From Acidovorax sp. DW039 (GTDB lineage: Bacteria; Pseudomonadota; Gammaproteobacteria; Burkholderiales; Burkholderiaceae_C): a stretch of DNA of 64,000 bases. This document shows, piece by piece, positions 1-9,003 of the stretch. The position numbers and the translations under genes are program-made. The notes under the pieces are model-generated. The model saw only the letters and a list, made by a program, of their open reading frames with translations. It had not been told where the DNA came from and ran no database searches. Where the stretch lies: positions 3,205,001 to 3,269,000 of the forward strand of contig NZ_AP029019.1 of assembly GCF_037101375.1 (NCBI RefSeq), in the 5' to 3' direction. The number at the start of each line of letters is the position of its first letter. The first letter of the stretch is position 1.

Positions 1-66
1 AGCCATAACGGCTCGCTGTACCGCCTGCAGGCCACCAAGCTGGGCAAATTGATTCTGACCAAATGA
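1..66 (+). CDS. hemP: Hemin uptake protein HemP, C-terminal fragment
   Basis: The window opens inside a reading frame whose last 21 residues include SLYRLQATKLGKLILTK and a TGA stop. The ending G-K-L-I-L-T-K is the hallmark C-terminus of the small HemP family, which is usually found next to haem or iron uptake genes. Only the tail is present, so the start and the operon context lie outside the window. The assignment rests on the terminal motif alone, but that motif is distinctive. A hairpin with a T-run follows directly. Confidence 0.75.
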   Translation, partial: SHNGSLYRLQATKLGKLILTK

Positions 67-80
67 GTTTCATCGTGGGG

Positions 81-120
81 CGACTCCCGGACTCCTAAGC
101 AGTCCGCAAGGGTCGTTTTT
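81..120 (+). terminator. Rho-independent terminator after hemP
   Basis: CGGACT (88-93) pairs with AGTCCG (101-106). The outer CGAC/CCC can pair with GGG/TCG, and a run of five T follows. It sits 15 bp after the hemP stop. Confidence 0.7.
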
Positions 121-193
121 GCCAGCCAACGGTTTATCCCGCGTAGCCAGGCCTCTTTTTTCCCCTGCGATACCCCTTCCTTCTCACCTGCAT

Positions 194-222
194 AAAAAAA
201 CCGGCTCCAGGCCGGTTTTTTT
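194..222. terminator. Bidirectional terminator
   Basis: A perfect hairpin AAAACCGGC-TCCAG-GCCGGTTTT is flanked by an A-run and a T-run, so it can end transcription from hemP on the plus strand and from the leftward gene at 261-668 on the minus strand. Confidence 0.85.
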
Positions 223-260
223 CGTTTAACCGGCGCACTTTCTGGCACCGGAGGCCCTCA

Positions 261-668
261 TCACAGCCCGATGGCAGCAATGCCTGCACGGGCGATCTGG
301 GCGTCTTCCGTAGACTTCACGCCGCTGACGCCGACGGCGCCCAGGCACTGGCCGTCCTTCATGATCGGCACGCCACCTTCCAGCATGCCTTCCAGCGTTG
401 GAGCGCTCAGGAACGAGGTGCGGCCGCCGTTGATCACATCCTCATAGCCCTTGCTCTCGCGGCGGCCCAGGGCCGCTGTGCGGGCCTTGGCGGGCGCGAT
501 GTGGGACGACACTGCCGCCGCACCGTCCAAGCGCTGCAACCACAGCAGATGCCCACCGTCATCAACGATGGCAATGGTCACGGCCCATTGGTTCTTCAGG
601 GCCTCGGCTTCAGCGGCCGCTGCAATCAGCTTGATATCGGCCAATTCCAGCTCGTGTTTGGTCTTCAT
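261..668 (-). CDS. GlcG/HbpS family haem-binding-like protein
   Basis: This 135-residue protein starts MKTKHELELADIK and shows the GlcG/HbpS (PF03928) pattern: an N-terminal helix LADIKLIAAAAEAEA, then TIAIVDDGGHLLWLQRLDGA, a central PAKARTAALG helix, and C-terminal GGVPIMKDGQCLGAVGVSG. Length and motif order fit a complete single-domain member. Family members bind haem or corrinoids or accompany glycolate or propanediol metabolism; the ligand here cannot be told. The ATG at 668 is preceded by AGAAGGTG, a good ribosome-binding site, and longer upstream starts add no family-like sequence. It is monocistronic and ends at the bidirectional terminator. Confidence 0.85.
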   Translation of the reverse strand: MKTKHELELADIKLIAAAAEAEALKNQWAVTIAIVDDGGHLLWLQRLDGAAAVSSHIAPAKARTAALGRRESKGYEDVINGGRTSFLSAPTLEGMLEGGVPIMKDGQCLGAVGVSGVKSTEDAQIARAGIAAIGL

Positions 669-889
669 GGATATGCACCTTCTGTGTGTAAAAAATGAGG
701 TTCCCCGCCTGGCTGAATGCGCAGCGGGCAGACTCCTTGAGCATAGCGGCACGGCGGGCACTGCGCGGCGCACGGGGCTGAAAACGCACTGCAGTCACAA
801 GCCCAACCCCCACTGCAGCGCAGGCTTTGTTGACAGGCTGCGTCAGCCAAGCCTCAATATCTGCTCTGCGGTGCCGATAATCAGAACAC

Positions 890-1249
890 ATGCCAGTCCA
901 ACGCCTCCACCCTGCCCTGTTCAAAGCCGTTGCCCTCTCGGCGGTCATGCTGTTGGCTGGCTGCGAGATCCCCGGTATCTGGCCCGACCCTCGCATTGCG
1001 CAACGGGAAGAAGAATCCAAAGCCATCGGCGGTGCATGCCGCCACGCTCTGCGCGGGCTGGAAGACTGCTACACGCTCAACCCCAAGGCTTCCAAGGCCG
1101 CCGTGTTTGCAGGCTGGAAGGAAATGGACGCGTACATGCGCGAAAACAAGATTGAAGGCGCGCCCTCGGTGATCGAGAAGGCAGAGGCAAAGCCCGAGAA
1201 GAAAAGCGCCTCGGCTGAAGGCAAGGGCTCAAGCAAACAGGGCGGCTGA
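890..1249 (+). CDS. Small lipoprotein of unknown function
   Basis: 119 residues. The N-terminus has a signal peptide with lipobox LLAGC, so the mature protein would be lipidated at Cys25. The mature part is charged, contains two further cysteines (GGACRHALRGLEDCYTLNP) that could form a disulfide, and ends in a Lys/Glu/Ser-rich low-complexity tail. I do not recognise a named family. It stands alone between the divergent gene at 261-668 and the convergent rlmD. The ATG at 890 gives a complete signal peptide; alternative frames in the same DNA lack coding character. Confidence 0.7.
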   Translation: MPVQRLHPALFKAVALSAVMLLAGCEIPGIWPDPRIAQREEESKAIGGACRHALRGLEDCYTLNPKASKAAVFAGWKEMDAYMRENKIEGAPSVIEKAEAKPEKKSASAEGKGSSKQGG

Positions 1250-1382
1250 GGGAGCTGGGCGGCCAGCCCTGGAGGCATGCCGTCACGGCTCGTCGTACCG
1301 CTGGGGTCACGTTTCAAGAATCGCTCGCTCGCCCCATCCGTTTGAAGAGCCCCGGCTGTTGCCGCAGGCTCCAAAACCGGCA

Positions 1383-2846
1383 TCAGTCGCGCTCGAACAC
1401 CGCAATGCTTTCCACATGCGCGGTGTGCGGAAACATATTGACCATGCCTGCCGCCACGCAGCGGTACCCCGCCAGATGCACCAGCAGCCCGGCATCCCGC
1501 GCCAGGGTTGCAGGGTTGCAACTGACGTACACGATGCGTTTGGGCGCTTGCCAGGTGTGGGCCCCTTCGGGCAGAGGGGGGGCATCTTCCGCACCACGGC
1601 GAGCCTGTTCAATGTCTGCCAGAGCCTTGGCCAATGCAAATGCGCCTTCGCGCGGAGGGTCTACCAGCCACTTGTCGGCCTGCCCATCGGCCACCAGCAT
1701 GGCGGGGGTCATCTCAAAGAGGTTTCGCGCTACAAATTCAGTAGCTGCCAGCGCTTTACCACCGGCCCTTTGAGACTGATTTTGCTTGTAATTCTCGCGC
1801 GAGCGAGCCACCAGGGCCTCGCTGCCCTCAATGCCCAGCACCTCACGGGCCTGGGTGGCCAGCGGCAGGGTGAAGTTGCCCAGGCCGCAGAACCAGTCGA
1901 TGACGCGCTCGTGCTTTTGCACATCCAGCAACCGCAAGGCACGTGACACCAGCACACGGTTGATGTGCGGATTGACCTGCGTGAAGTCTGTGGGCTTGAA
2001 GGGCATGGTGATGCCAAAGTCAGGCAACCCATAAGCCAGCTGCGGCCCGCCAGCGTCCAGCAGGTGCACCGTGTCCGGCCCCTTGGGCTGCAGCCACCAC
2101 TGCACCTGGTGCTGCTCTGCGAACGCACGCAGCCGGGCCAGATCGTCGGCCGACAAGGGCTCCAGATGGCGCAACACCAGGGCCGTCACCTCGTCACCAC
2201 AGGCCAGCTCGATTTGCGGACAGGTATCGCGCGCATCCATGCTGGCGATCAGCGCACGCAAGGGCATGAGCATGGCGCTGACGTGGGGCGGCAGCACGGG
2301 GCAAACCTCCATGTCGGCCACATAGCGGCTCTTGCGCTCATGAAAGCCCACCAGCACCACACCCTTTTTGATCACATGGCGCACGGACAAACGGGCGCGA
2401 TACCGGTAACCCCAGGCAGGGCCCTCAATGGGGCGCAGGATGGTCTCAGCCTTGACCTTGCCCAAGTGCCAGAGGTTGTCCTCCAGCGCGCGTTGTTTGA
2501 CGGCCACCTGGGCCCGGCGATCCAGATGCTGCATCTTGCAGCCCCCGCAAGCGCCTGCATGCAGCCCAAAGTGGGGGCAGCCGGGCCGCACACGTTGCGA
2601 CGATTCGCGGTGTATGTCGGTGAGGCTGGCCTGCTCCCAGTTGTTCTTTTTGCGATGGGTGTTAGCACTGACCCATTCAAACGGCAGAGCGCCATCGATG
2701 AACACCACCTTGCCATCCGGCTTGCGGGCGACGCCTTGCGCGTCGAGGTCCATGGATTGAACGGCCAACCAGCCCTCGGGCAGCACGGGCTGGTCGGAAG
2801 TGTCAGGAATTTCAGGTGGGGAGAGTGGTTCTGTCTGTTCGCTCAT
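1383..2846 (-). CDS. rlmD: 23S rRNA (uracil-1939-C5)-methyltransferase RlmD
   Basis: 487 residues, typical RlmD/RumA length. An N-terminal TRAM-like RNA-binding region (about residues 20-75) is followed by a cysteine cluster C90...CGGC103 that would ligate a 4Fe-4S centre. Then come the SAM-binding segment [14 protein letters not shown] and the catalytic cysteine motif [12 protein letters not shown] near the C-terminus, which attacks C6 of the uracil. It methylates U1939 of 23S rRNA using SAM. The ATG at 2846 keeps the whole TRAM region. It is leftward and convergent with the lipoprotein gene at 890-1249. RlmD is favoured over TrmA or RlmC because of the Fe-S cluster, the length and the TRAM domain. 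Confidence 0.93.
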   Translation of the reverse strand: MSEQTEPLSPPEIPDTSDQPVLPEGWLAVQSMDLDAQGVARKPDGKVVFIDGALPFEWVSANTHRKKNNWEQASLTDIHRESSQRVRPGCPHFGLHAGACGGCKMQHLDRRAQVAVKQRALEDNLWHLGKVKAETILRPIEGPAWGYRYRARLSVRHVIKKGVVLVGFHERKSRYVADMEVCPVLPPHVSAMLMPLRALIASMDARDTCPQIELACGDEVTALVLRHLEPLSADDLARLRAFAEQHQVQWWLQPKGPDTVHLLDAGGPQLAYGLPDFGITMPFKPTDFTQVNPHINRVLVSRALRLLDVQKHERVIDWFCGLGNFTLPLATQAREVLGIEGSEALVARSRENYKQNQSQRAGGKALAATEFVARNLFEMTPAMLVADGQADKWLVDPPREGAFALAKALADIEQARRGAEDAPPLPEGAHTWQAPKRIVYVSCNPATLARDAGLLVHLAGYRCVAAGMVNMFPHTAHVESIAVFERD

Positions 2847-2905
2847 CCCCCGATTGTCTCAGGCTCGGCAATGGTCCGGCCCGAGACTGCATCTGCCGCA
2901 GCCTC

Positions 2906-3223
2906 TCAACCGCGGTCTGCGCGACGTGGGCGAGGCGTTGGGGCCGCAGCCGACGCCGCTTGTGTGCGGGTTGGCAGCTTGTTGATGACCACTTCGCAGC
3001 CTTGGGTGTCCAGGGTGAACACCATCTTGCCGCCGGGCGCCACAGTGGGCAATGTCTGGTGCAGAGGGCGGGAAAGGTCCACCGGGATTTCAAACGAGCG
3101 ATAGATCAGCTCGGAGTCTGCCGCATAGATGTAATAACAGGCAGCAGAGGCTGCCGGGCTGAACAGGGCTGCGGCCAGCGTGGCGGCTGCAGCCGCAAAA
3201 GGCGTGTAACGCAGTGCGGACAT
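2906..3223 (-). CDS. Exported protein of unknown function
   Basis: 105 residues starting MSALRYTPFAAAAATLAAALF, with a clear Sec signal peptide cleaved after ASA-A. The mature protein begins ACYYIYAADSELIYRS and contains one more cysteine (DTQGCEVVI), so a single disulfide is possible. The tail is Ala/Pro/Arg-rich. No named family recognised. The start at 3223 is supported by GAGGAGAA just upstream; a longer open frame to 3376 has no signal peptide at its start. It lies upstream of rlmD on the same strand with a gap of about 60 bp, so co-transcription is possible. Confidence 0.75.
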   Translation of the reverse strand: MSALRYTPFAAAAATLAAALFSPAASAACYYIYAADSELIYRSFEIPVDLSRPLHQTLPTVAPGGKMVFTLDTQGCEVVINKLPTRTQAASAAAPTPRPRRADRG

Positions 3224-3380
3224 GTTCTTCTCCTCGTAATCGGCGGTGTGTTGGTGGAGAAGCATTATGCGGGGCACCCCCACAGACGCCCAAACGCAAA
3301 CGTTGCATTCAACACTACTGGAGCCCGGACGAAACAGACCGATACAACATCGTTCCACCCCGGATGGACTCAGCATGCAA

Positions 3381-3863
3381 TCAAATGTTCAAGTGCAAGT
3401 GGCTCGTGTGCTTGACCTCTTCCATGACTGCATAAGTCCGCGTCTCTCGCACGCCCGGCAGCTGCCACAGGACATTGCCCGCAAACACCCGGTAGGCATT
3501 CATGTCGGCTGAGCGCGTCTTGAGCAGGTAATCAAACCCGCCCGCCACCATGTGGCATTCCATGATTTCGGGGTGCACTTGCACGGCGGCTTTGAACTGG
3601 TCAAACACGTTGGGCGTGGTGCGGTCCAGCAGCACCTCCACAAACACCAGCATGCCCGCCCCCAGCTTCAGGGGGTTCAGGCGCGCCTCATAACCCAGGA
3701 TGTACCCCTCCCGCGTGAGCCGCTGCACGCGGGCCAGCACGGCGGTGGGCGACAGCGCCACGGCTTCTGCCAGCTTGAGGTTCGCGATACGGCCATCCTC
3801 CTGCAGGATTGACAGGATCTTTCGGTCAATGCGGTCCAGATCGTTTTCCAACTCATCCCTCAT
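3381..3863 (-). CDS. Lrp/AsnC family transcriptional regulator, probable regulator of putA
   Basis: About 160 residues. An N-terminal winged helix-turn-helix (LDRIDRKILSILQEDGRIANLKLAEAV...SPTAVLARVQRL) is followed by the RAM ligand-binding domain (FVEVLLD...ECHMVAGGFDYLLKTRSADM). The length is standard for Lrp-type regulators, which bind DNA as dimers and higher oligomers and sense amino acids. It is divergent from putA across a 123-bp spacer, and this PutA lacks its own DNA-binding domain, so proline-responsive activation of putA is the likely role; that is inference. I place the start at 3863 (MRDELENDLDRIDRK, the usual family N-terminus); ATG 3890 is an alternative and neither has a clear ribosome-binding site. 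Confidence 0.88.
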   Translation of the reverse strand: MRDELENDLDRIDRKILSILQEDGRIANLKLAEAVALSPTAVLARVQRLTREGYILGYEARLNPLKLGAGMLVFVEVLLDRTTPNVFDQFKAAVQVHPEIMECHMVAGGFDYLLKTRSADMNAYRVFAGNVLWQLPGVRETRTYAVMEEVKHTSHLHLNI

Positions 3864-3986
3864 TAGTGAATTATTCGCAACATACCGCATTTTTCGAATA
3901 TTTATTCACCCCTGATTCATGGAATATTGCCGTCATCACTACGCAGCACGGTGCCGGGCTGCCTCACAACATAGAAAGATCTGGAC
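3864..3986. promoter_or_regulatory. Divergent lrp-like/putA control region with candidate Lrp-type operators
   Basis: This AT-rich spacer stands out in GC-rich DNA and holds three GAAT/ATTC inverted elements: GAATTATTC (3868-3876), GAATATTTATTC (3896-3907) and ATTCATGGAAT (3919-3929). Spaced AT-rich palindromes of this kind are typical Lrp-family sites. The putA start is preceded by AGAAAG. Confidence 0.5.
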
Positions 3987-6900
3987 ATGACTTACACCGC
4001 CACCCCTTCTCTTGGCCCCGGTTCACCTTTCGCACAATTTGCGCCGCGCACTCCGCTGAACCAGCCGCTGCGGGCTGCCATTACCGCAGCCTACCGCCGT
4101 TCCGAACCCGAAGCCCTCGCGCCCTTGCTGGAGCAGGCTCGTTTACCGCAGGAAACGGCAGCGGCAGCGCAGCAACTGGCACTGCGTATTGCCAAGGCCC
4201 TGCGGGAGCGCAAGGCCAGCGCGGGGCGGGCCGGGTTGGTGCAAGGGTTGCTGCAAGAGTTCTCGCTGTCCTCGCAAGAAGGCGTGGCGCTGATGTGTCT
4301 GGCTGAGGCGCTGCTGCGCATTCCCGACAAGGCCACGCGCGACGCGCTGATCCGCGACAAGATCAGCCACGGCCAGTGGGAGGCTCACCTGGGCAAGAGC
4401 CCGTCACTGTTCGTCAACGCCGCAACCTGGGGCCTGCTGCTGACAGGCAAGCTCGTGGCCACGCACAGCGAAGGCAGCCTGGGCGCGTCCCTCAGCCGCC
4501 TCATCGGCAAGGGCGGCGAGCCCCTGATCCGCAAGGGTGTGGACATGGCCATGCGCATGATGGGCGAACAATTTGTGACGGGCGAGACGATTGACGAAGC
4601 CCTGCGCAACGCCCGCACGATGGAGGCCGAGGGCTTCCGCTATTCCTACGACATGCTGGGCGAGGCTGCCCTGACCAGCGAGGACGCTGAACGCTACTAC
4701 GGTTCCTACGAACAGGCGATTCATGCCATTGGCAAAGCATCCAATGGGCGCGGCATCTACGAAGGCCCTGGCATCTCCATCAAGCTCTCGGCCCTGCACC
4801 CTCGCTACAGCCGTGCCCAGTTTGGCCGGGTGATGGAAGAACTCTACCCATTGGTGTTGCGCCTGACCGAGCTGGCCCGGCAATACGACATAGGCCTGAA
4901 CATCGACGCGGAAGAAGCCGACCGGCTGGAACTGTCGCTGGACCTGCTGGAGCGCCTGTGCCACGAGCCCACGCTGGCCGGCTGGAACGGCATTGGCTTC
5001 GTGATCCAGGCCTACCAGAAGCGCTGTCCCTTTGTCATCGACTACGTGGTGGACTTGGCCCGCCGCACCCACCGCCGCCTGATGGTGCGCTTGGTGAAGG
5101 GTGCGTACTGGGACAGCGAAATCAAGCGCGCCCAGGTCGATGGCCTGGAGGATTACCCTGTCTACACCCGCAAGGTGCACACCGACATTTCGTACATCGC
5201 CTGCGCGCGCAAGCTGCTGGCAGCGCCAGAGGCGGTGTACCCGCAATTTGCCACGCACAACGCAGAAACACTGGCCACCATCTACCAACTGGCGGGCAGC
5301 AACTACTACGCGGGGCAGTACGAATTTCAATGTCTGCACGGTATGGGCGAGCCGCTGTATGAACAGGTGGTGGGCGCCATCACCGCGGGCAAGCTGGGAC
5401 GCCCCTGCCGCATCTACGCCCCCGTGGGCACGCACGAAACCCTGCTGGCCTACCTGGTGCGCCGCCTGCTCGAAAACGGCGCCAACACCTCCTTCGTCAA
5501 CCGCATTGCCGACGAAACCATTGCGCTGGATGAACTGGTGAAGAGCCCCGTACAGGTGGTAGACCAGCAAGCCACCCAAGAGGGCTCTGCTGGCCTGCCG
5601 CATCCACGCATCCCCCAGCCCCAGGCGCTGTACGGCGCACAACGCGCCAACTCACGCGGACTGGACCTGTCCAACGAAAACACGCTGACCGAGCTGGCCA
5701 CAGCCCTGCAGGCCACGGCCCACCACCCCTGGCAGGCAGCCCCCATGCTGGCCACTGAAGTAGCCGCAGGCCCCACCCAGCCCGTACGCAACCCAGCTGA
5801 CCACAGCGATGTAGTGGGCCAGGTGCAAGAAGCCACTACCGCCGACGTGGACCAGGCCTTGGCCCACGCCCAGGCCGCTGCAGCCCCCTGGGCCGCTACG
5901 CCGCCCGCCGAGCGCGCAGCCGCCCTGCAGCGCACCTCCGACCTGCTGGAGGCGCGCATACAGCCCCTGCTGGGCCTGCTGATGCGCGAAGCTGGCAAGA
6001 GCGCCAGCAACGCCGTAGCCGAGGTGCGCGAGGCGGTGGACTTCTTACGCTACTACGCCGCGCAAGTGCAAAGTACCTTCGACAACGCCACTCACATCCC
6101 GCTGGGCCCGGTGGCATGCATCAGCCCCTGGAACTTCCCGCTCGCCATCTTCATGGGCCAGGTTGCTGCCGCACTGGCCGCAGGCAACCCCGTGCTCGCT
6201 AAGCCGGCAGAGCAAACCCCGCTGATCGCCGCCGAAGCCGTGCGCCTGCTGTGGCAGGCCGGTGTACCTCGCGCCGCCGTGCAGTTGCTGCCCGGCCAGG
6301 GCGAAACGGTCGGTGCCCGCCTGATTGGCGACGCCCGCGTGATGGGTGTGATGTTCACCGGCTCCACCGAAGTCGCCCGCATCCTGCAGCGCACCGTGGC
6401 CGGCCGCCTCGATGCCGCAGGCCGCCCCATCCCGCTGATTGCCGAAACCGGTGGGCAGAACGCGATGATCGTGGACTCATCCGCGCTAGTGGAACAAGTG
6501 GTGGGCGATGCCGTGTCGTCTGCCTTTGACAGCGCAGGCCAGCGCTGCTCTGCCCTGCGCGTGCTGTGCGTGCAGGAAGAAGCCGCCGACCGCGTGGTGG
6601 AGATGCTGCAAGGCGCCATGGGCGAACTGCGCGTAGGCAACCCCGCCGAGCTGCGCGTGGACGTGGGCCCGGTGATTGATGCGGAGGCCCAGGCAGGCAT
6701 CCAGAAACACATCGACGGCTTCAAGGCCCGGGGCTACCGGGTGTTCCAGCACCCGAACCATGTCGCAGCCACCAGCAATTCGGGCACCTTTGTGCCGCCC
6801 ACGCTGATCGAACTCAAGCACATCGGCGAACTGCAGCGCGAAGTATTCGGCCCGGTGCTGCATCTGGTGCGCTATGCGCGCAATGACCTGGACCGCCTGC

Positions 6901-7763
6901 TCGACCAGATCAATGCCACCGGATACGGGCTGACGCAGGGCCTGCACACCCGCATCGACGAAACCATCGCCCGCGTGGTGAGCCGCGCCCATGCGGGCAA
7001 CGTATATGTCAACCGCAACATGGTCGGTGCGGTGGTGGGGGTGCAGCCTTTTGGAGGCGAAGGCCTGTCGGGCACGGGCCCCAAGGCGGGTGGCCCGCTG
7101 TATCTGCTGCGCCTGCTGTCGCAACGACCTGCCGATGCGCTGGCTCGCACCTTTGCTGAAGCAGACCGCACCACCCCGCCCGATGTCTCTCTGCGTGAGC
7201 GTTTGCTGGCCCCTTCTTCAGTCTTGGCGGCCTTGCAACAGTGGGCGGCCCAACAAGGCCGTTCCTCCCTGTCGCAAGCCTGTGAGCACTTTGCCCGCAC
7301 CACGCAAAGCGGCACGGCACGCACACTGCCGGGCCCTACGGGCGAACGCAACGTCTACACCCTTTGCGCACGCAGCCATGTGCTGTGCCTGGCAGACAAC
7401 GATGCCGATCTGCTGACCCAGACCGCCGCCGTGCTGGCCGTGGGCGGCACCGCGCTGTGGCCTACAGGGCAGGCAAATCTGCACAGCCAGCTACCACCTG
7501 CAGTGCAAGCCCAGGTGGCCCTGCATGACAAAGCCATTGAATCGCCCGCAGTGGCTATGGATGCCGTGCTGCACCAGGGCGACATCGCATCGCTTCAGAC
7601 AGTGTGCAAGGGACTGGCCCAGCGCCCCGGGCCCATCGTGGGGGTGACAACGCTGCCCAAGGGCTCCACCGATATCCCGCTGGAGCGGCTGTTGATGGAA
7701 CGCGCACTGAGCGTCAACACGGCGGCTGCGGGCGGAAATGCCAGCCTGATGACCCTGATGTAA
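3987..7763 (+). CDS. putA: Bifunctional proline dehydrogenase / L-glutamate gamma-semialdehyde dehydrogenase (type B PutA)
   Basis: 1258 residues. The N-terminal half is the FAD-dependent proline dehydrogenase barrel (GISIKLSALHPRY, RLMVRLVKGAYWDSEIKRAQ, THNAETLATI, YEFQCLHGMGE). The second half is the NAD-dependent aldehyde dehydrogenase with SPWNFPLAIF, the ETGGQNAMIV motif and catalytic Cys854 in DSAGQRCSALRV. About 200 more residues form the C-terminal domain seen in long PutA types. It oxidises proline to glutamate, channelling the semialdehyde between sites. The ribbon-helix-helix repressor domain of enterobacterial PutA is absent, so this is the non-regulatory type B and control probably falls to the divergent Lrp-like protein. 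Start at 3987 is preceded by AGAAAG. Confidence 0.96.
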   Translation: MTYTATPSLGPGSPFAQFAPRTPLNQPLRAAITAAYRRSEPEALAPLLEQARLPQETAAAAQQLALRIAKALRERKASAGRAGLVQGLLQEFSLSSQEGVALMCLAEALLRIPDKATRDALIRDKISHGQWEAHLGKSPSLFVNAATWGLLLTGKLVATHSEGSLGASLSRLIGKGGEPLIRKGVDMAMRMMGEQFVTGETIDEALRNARTMEAEGFRYSYDMLGEAALTSEDAERYYGSYEQAIHAIGKASNGRGIYEGPGISIKLSALHPRYSRAQFGRVMEELYPLVLRLTELARQYDIGLNIDAEEADRLELSLDLLERLCHEPTLAGWNGIGFVIQAYQKRCPFVIDYVVDLARRTHRRLMVRLVKGAYWDSEIKRAQVDGLEDYPVYTRKVHTDISYIACARKLLAAPEAVYPQFATHNAETLATIYQLAGSNYYAGQYEFQCLHGMGEPLYEQVVGAITAGKLGRPCRIYAPVGTHETLLAYLVRRLLENGANTSFVNRIADETIALDELVKSPVQVVDQQATQEGSAGLPHPRIPQPQALYGAQRANSRGLDLSNENTLTELATALQATAHHPWQAAPMLATEVAAGPTQPVRNPADHSDVVGQVQEATTADVDQALAHAQAAAAPWAATPPAERAAALQRTSDLLEARIQPLLGLLMREAGKSASNAVAEVREAVDFLRYYAAQVQSTFDNATHIPLGPVACISPWNFPLAIFMGQVAAALAAGNPVLAKPAEQTPLIAAEAVRLLWQAGVPRAAVQLLPGQGETVGARLIGDARVMGVMFTGSTEVARILQRTVAGRLDAAGRPIPLIAETGGQNAMIVDSSALVEQVVGDAVSSAFDSAGQRCSALRVLCVQEEAADRVVEMLQGAMGELRVGNPAELRVDVGPVIDAEAQAGIQKHIDGFKARGYRVFQHPNHVAATSNSGTFVPPTLIELKHIGELQREVFGPVLHLVRYARNDLDRLLDQINATGYGLTQGLHTRIDETIARVVSRAHAGNVYVNRNMVGAVVGVQPFGGEGLSGTGPKAGGPLYLLRLLSQRPADALARTFAEADRTTPPDVSLRERLLAPSSVLAALQQWAAQQGRSSLSQACEHFARTTQSGTARTLPGPTGERNVYTLCARSHVLCLADNDADLLTQTAAVLAVGGTALWPTGQANLHSQLPPAVQAQVALHDKAIESPAVAMDAVLHQGDIASLQTVCKGLAQRPGPIVGVTTLPKGSTDIPLERLLMERALSVNTAAAGGNASLMTLM

Positions 7764-7815
7764 TCTGCAAAAGAGCTTGCGAGCAGCAAACTCTGATGGT
7801 GCGAGAAGAGGGTGG

Positions 7816-8997
7816 CTAGGCGCGTACGATCTCTGCCGCAGGAAACCGAAGCGTGAAACAGGTGCCGCCCTCTTCCCTGTTTCGCACTTGAACCGATCCA
7901 CCCTGTCGCTCGGTCAACGCCCGAACAATGGAAAGGCCCAACCCGAGGCCTTCCCCTGAATGTCCGGGAGCATGCGGGAAACGCTGAAATGGCTCTGCCA
8001 ACAAGGCCGCAGACATGCCAGGGCCGGCATCACTCACACTTAGCACCACCTCGTTGACCGCGGTGTCGAGCAAGACCTCCACCCCCAACCAGCGGCCCTG
8101 TTTGGCATGGCGCAGCGCGTTCTCCAGCAGATTGAAAAGGATCTGCCGCATGCGACCACGATCCGCCTTAATCACAGCAAAATGAGGTGCGGAAGGCAAT
8201 GCAAGCTCAAGCGCCATGTGATGCTGCTCAAGCCGATTGGCGTAACTTGCCATGTCCTCGCGCACCATTTCAACCAGGTCCAGAGGTTCCAGCTGCAGGG
8301 ACAGATATCCTGCCTCGGCCATGGACAGTGTCTGCAGGTCTGCAACCAGCCGTCCAAGATGCTCGACTTGGTCCAGAAGCAACCGAGACTCTGCCGCATC
8401 CACCTGAATGACGCCGTCGCAAATGGCGTGCAGACGCGCCTGCAGTACTGCCAAAGGAGTTCGCAACTCATGAGAGATGGAAGCGGTGGTCGCCTTACGC
8501 TCACGCGCAGTTTTCTCCAGCGCATCAATCATCTGGTTGAAATGGTGAACCATCTCCGCCATCTCGCCCTTGTTGTGCATTGGCTGTGCCCGCATGGTGA
8601 AGTCTCCGGCAGCCACCTTGGTGGCCGCCTCGGCCATGGATGCCAGGGGCAGGGAAATCACCCGAGATACGAAGAAACCGACGCCAAGCCCGATCGGCAG
8701 GCAGATCAACAAACCAAGCGCCAGCGACCACTTTTCACTGAACCAGACGTCACCTCTCCAGTACTCGGCGTAAATGGCCATGGCCCGGGGCCCTTCTTCC
8801 TCGCCCCTGGCCTCCAACTCTTCCAGTTCCGCTCTCACCTCAGCAGGAAGGCTGCGATGAAAGTCTCTCTGCTGAATCTCTGAAAACACCATGACGCTGC
8901 CTGTCAGCAAGGCCATGGTGACCAGCAAGGTTCCTGCTATATGCAGTCCAAAGCGAACCCATATGCGCCCGAGAAACGATGAACGGAGAGGCTTCAT
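7816..8997 (-). CDS. Sensor histidine kinase, BaeS-like
   Basis: 393 residues: TM1 about 17-38, a short periplasmic loop (about 40-88, acidic, EELEARGEEEGP), TM2 about 90-111, a HAMP linker, the dimerisation/phosphoacceptor box SISHELRTPLAVL with His176, and an ATPase domain (N box NLLENALRHA, G boxes SDAGPGM and GEGLGLGLSIV). It would autophosphorylate His176 and pass the phosphate to the regulator encoded 6 bp upstream. The periplasmic loop is too small for a folded sensor domain, so it probably senses membrane or envelope state. The pair faces the export operon at 9964 and is the natural candidate for controlling it (inference). Confidence 0.9.
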   Translation of the reverse strand: MKPLRSSFLGRIWVRFGLHIAGTLLVTMALLTGSVMVFSEIQQRDFHRSLPAEVRAELEELEARGEEEGPRAMAIYAEYWRGDVWFSEKWSLALGLLICLPIGLGVGFFVSRVISLPLASMAEAATKVAAGDFTMRAQPMHNKGEMAEMVHHFNQMIDALEKTARERKATTASISHELRTPLAVLQARLHAICDGVIQVDAAESRLLLDQVEHLGRLVADLQTLSMAEAGYLSLQLEPLDLVEMVREDMASYANRLEQHHMALELALPSAPHFAVIKADRGRMRQILFNLLENALRHAKQGRWLGVEVLLDTAVNEVVLSVSDAGPGMSAALLAEPFQRFPHAPGHSGEGLGLGLSIVRALTERQGGSVQVRNREEGGTCFTLRFPAAEIVRA

Positions 8998-9003
8998 GAA
9001 GGG

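Noticed and set aside
4404..5642. Minus-strand open frame inside putA
   Set aside because: Shadow frame; putA domains are continuous on the plus strand.
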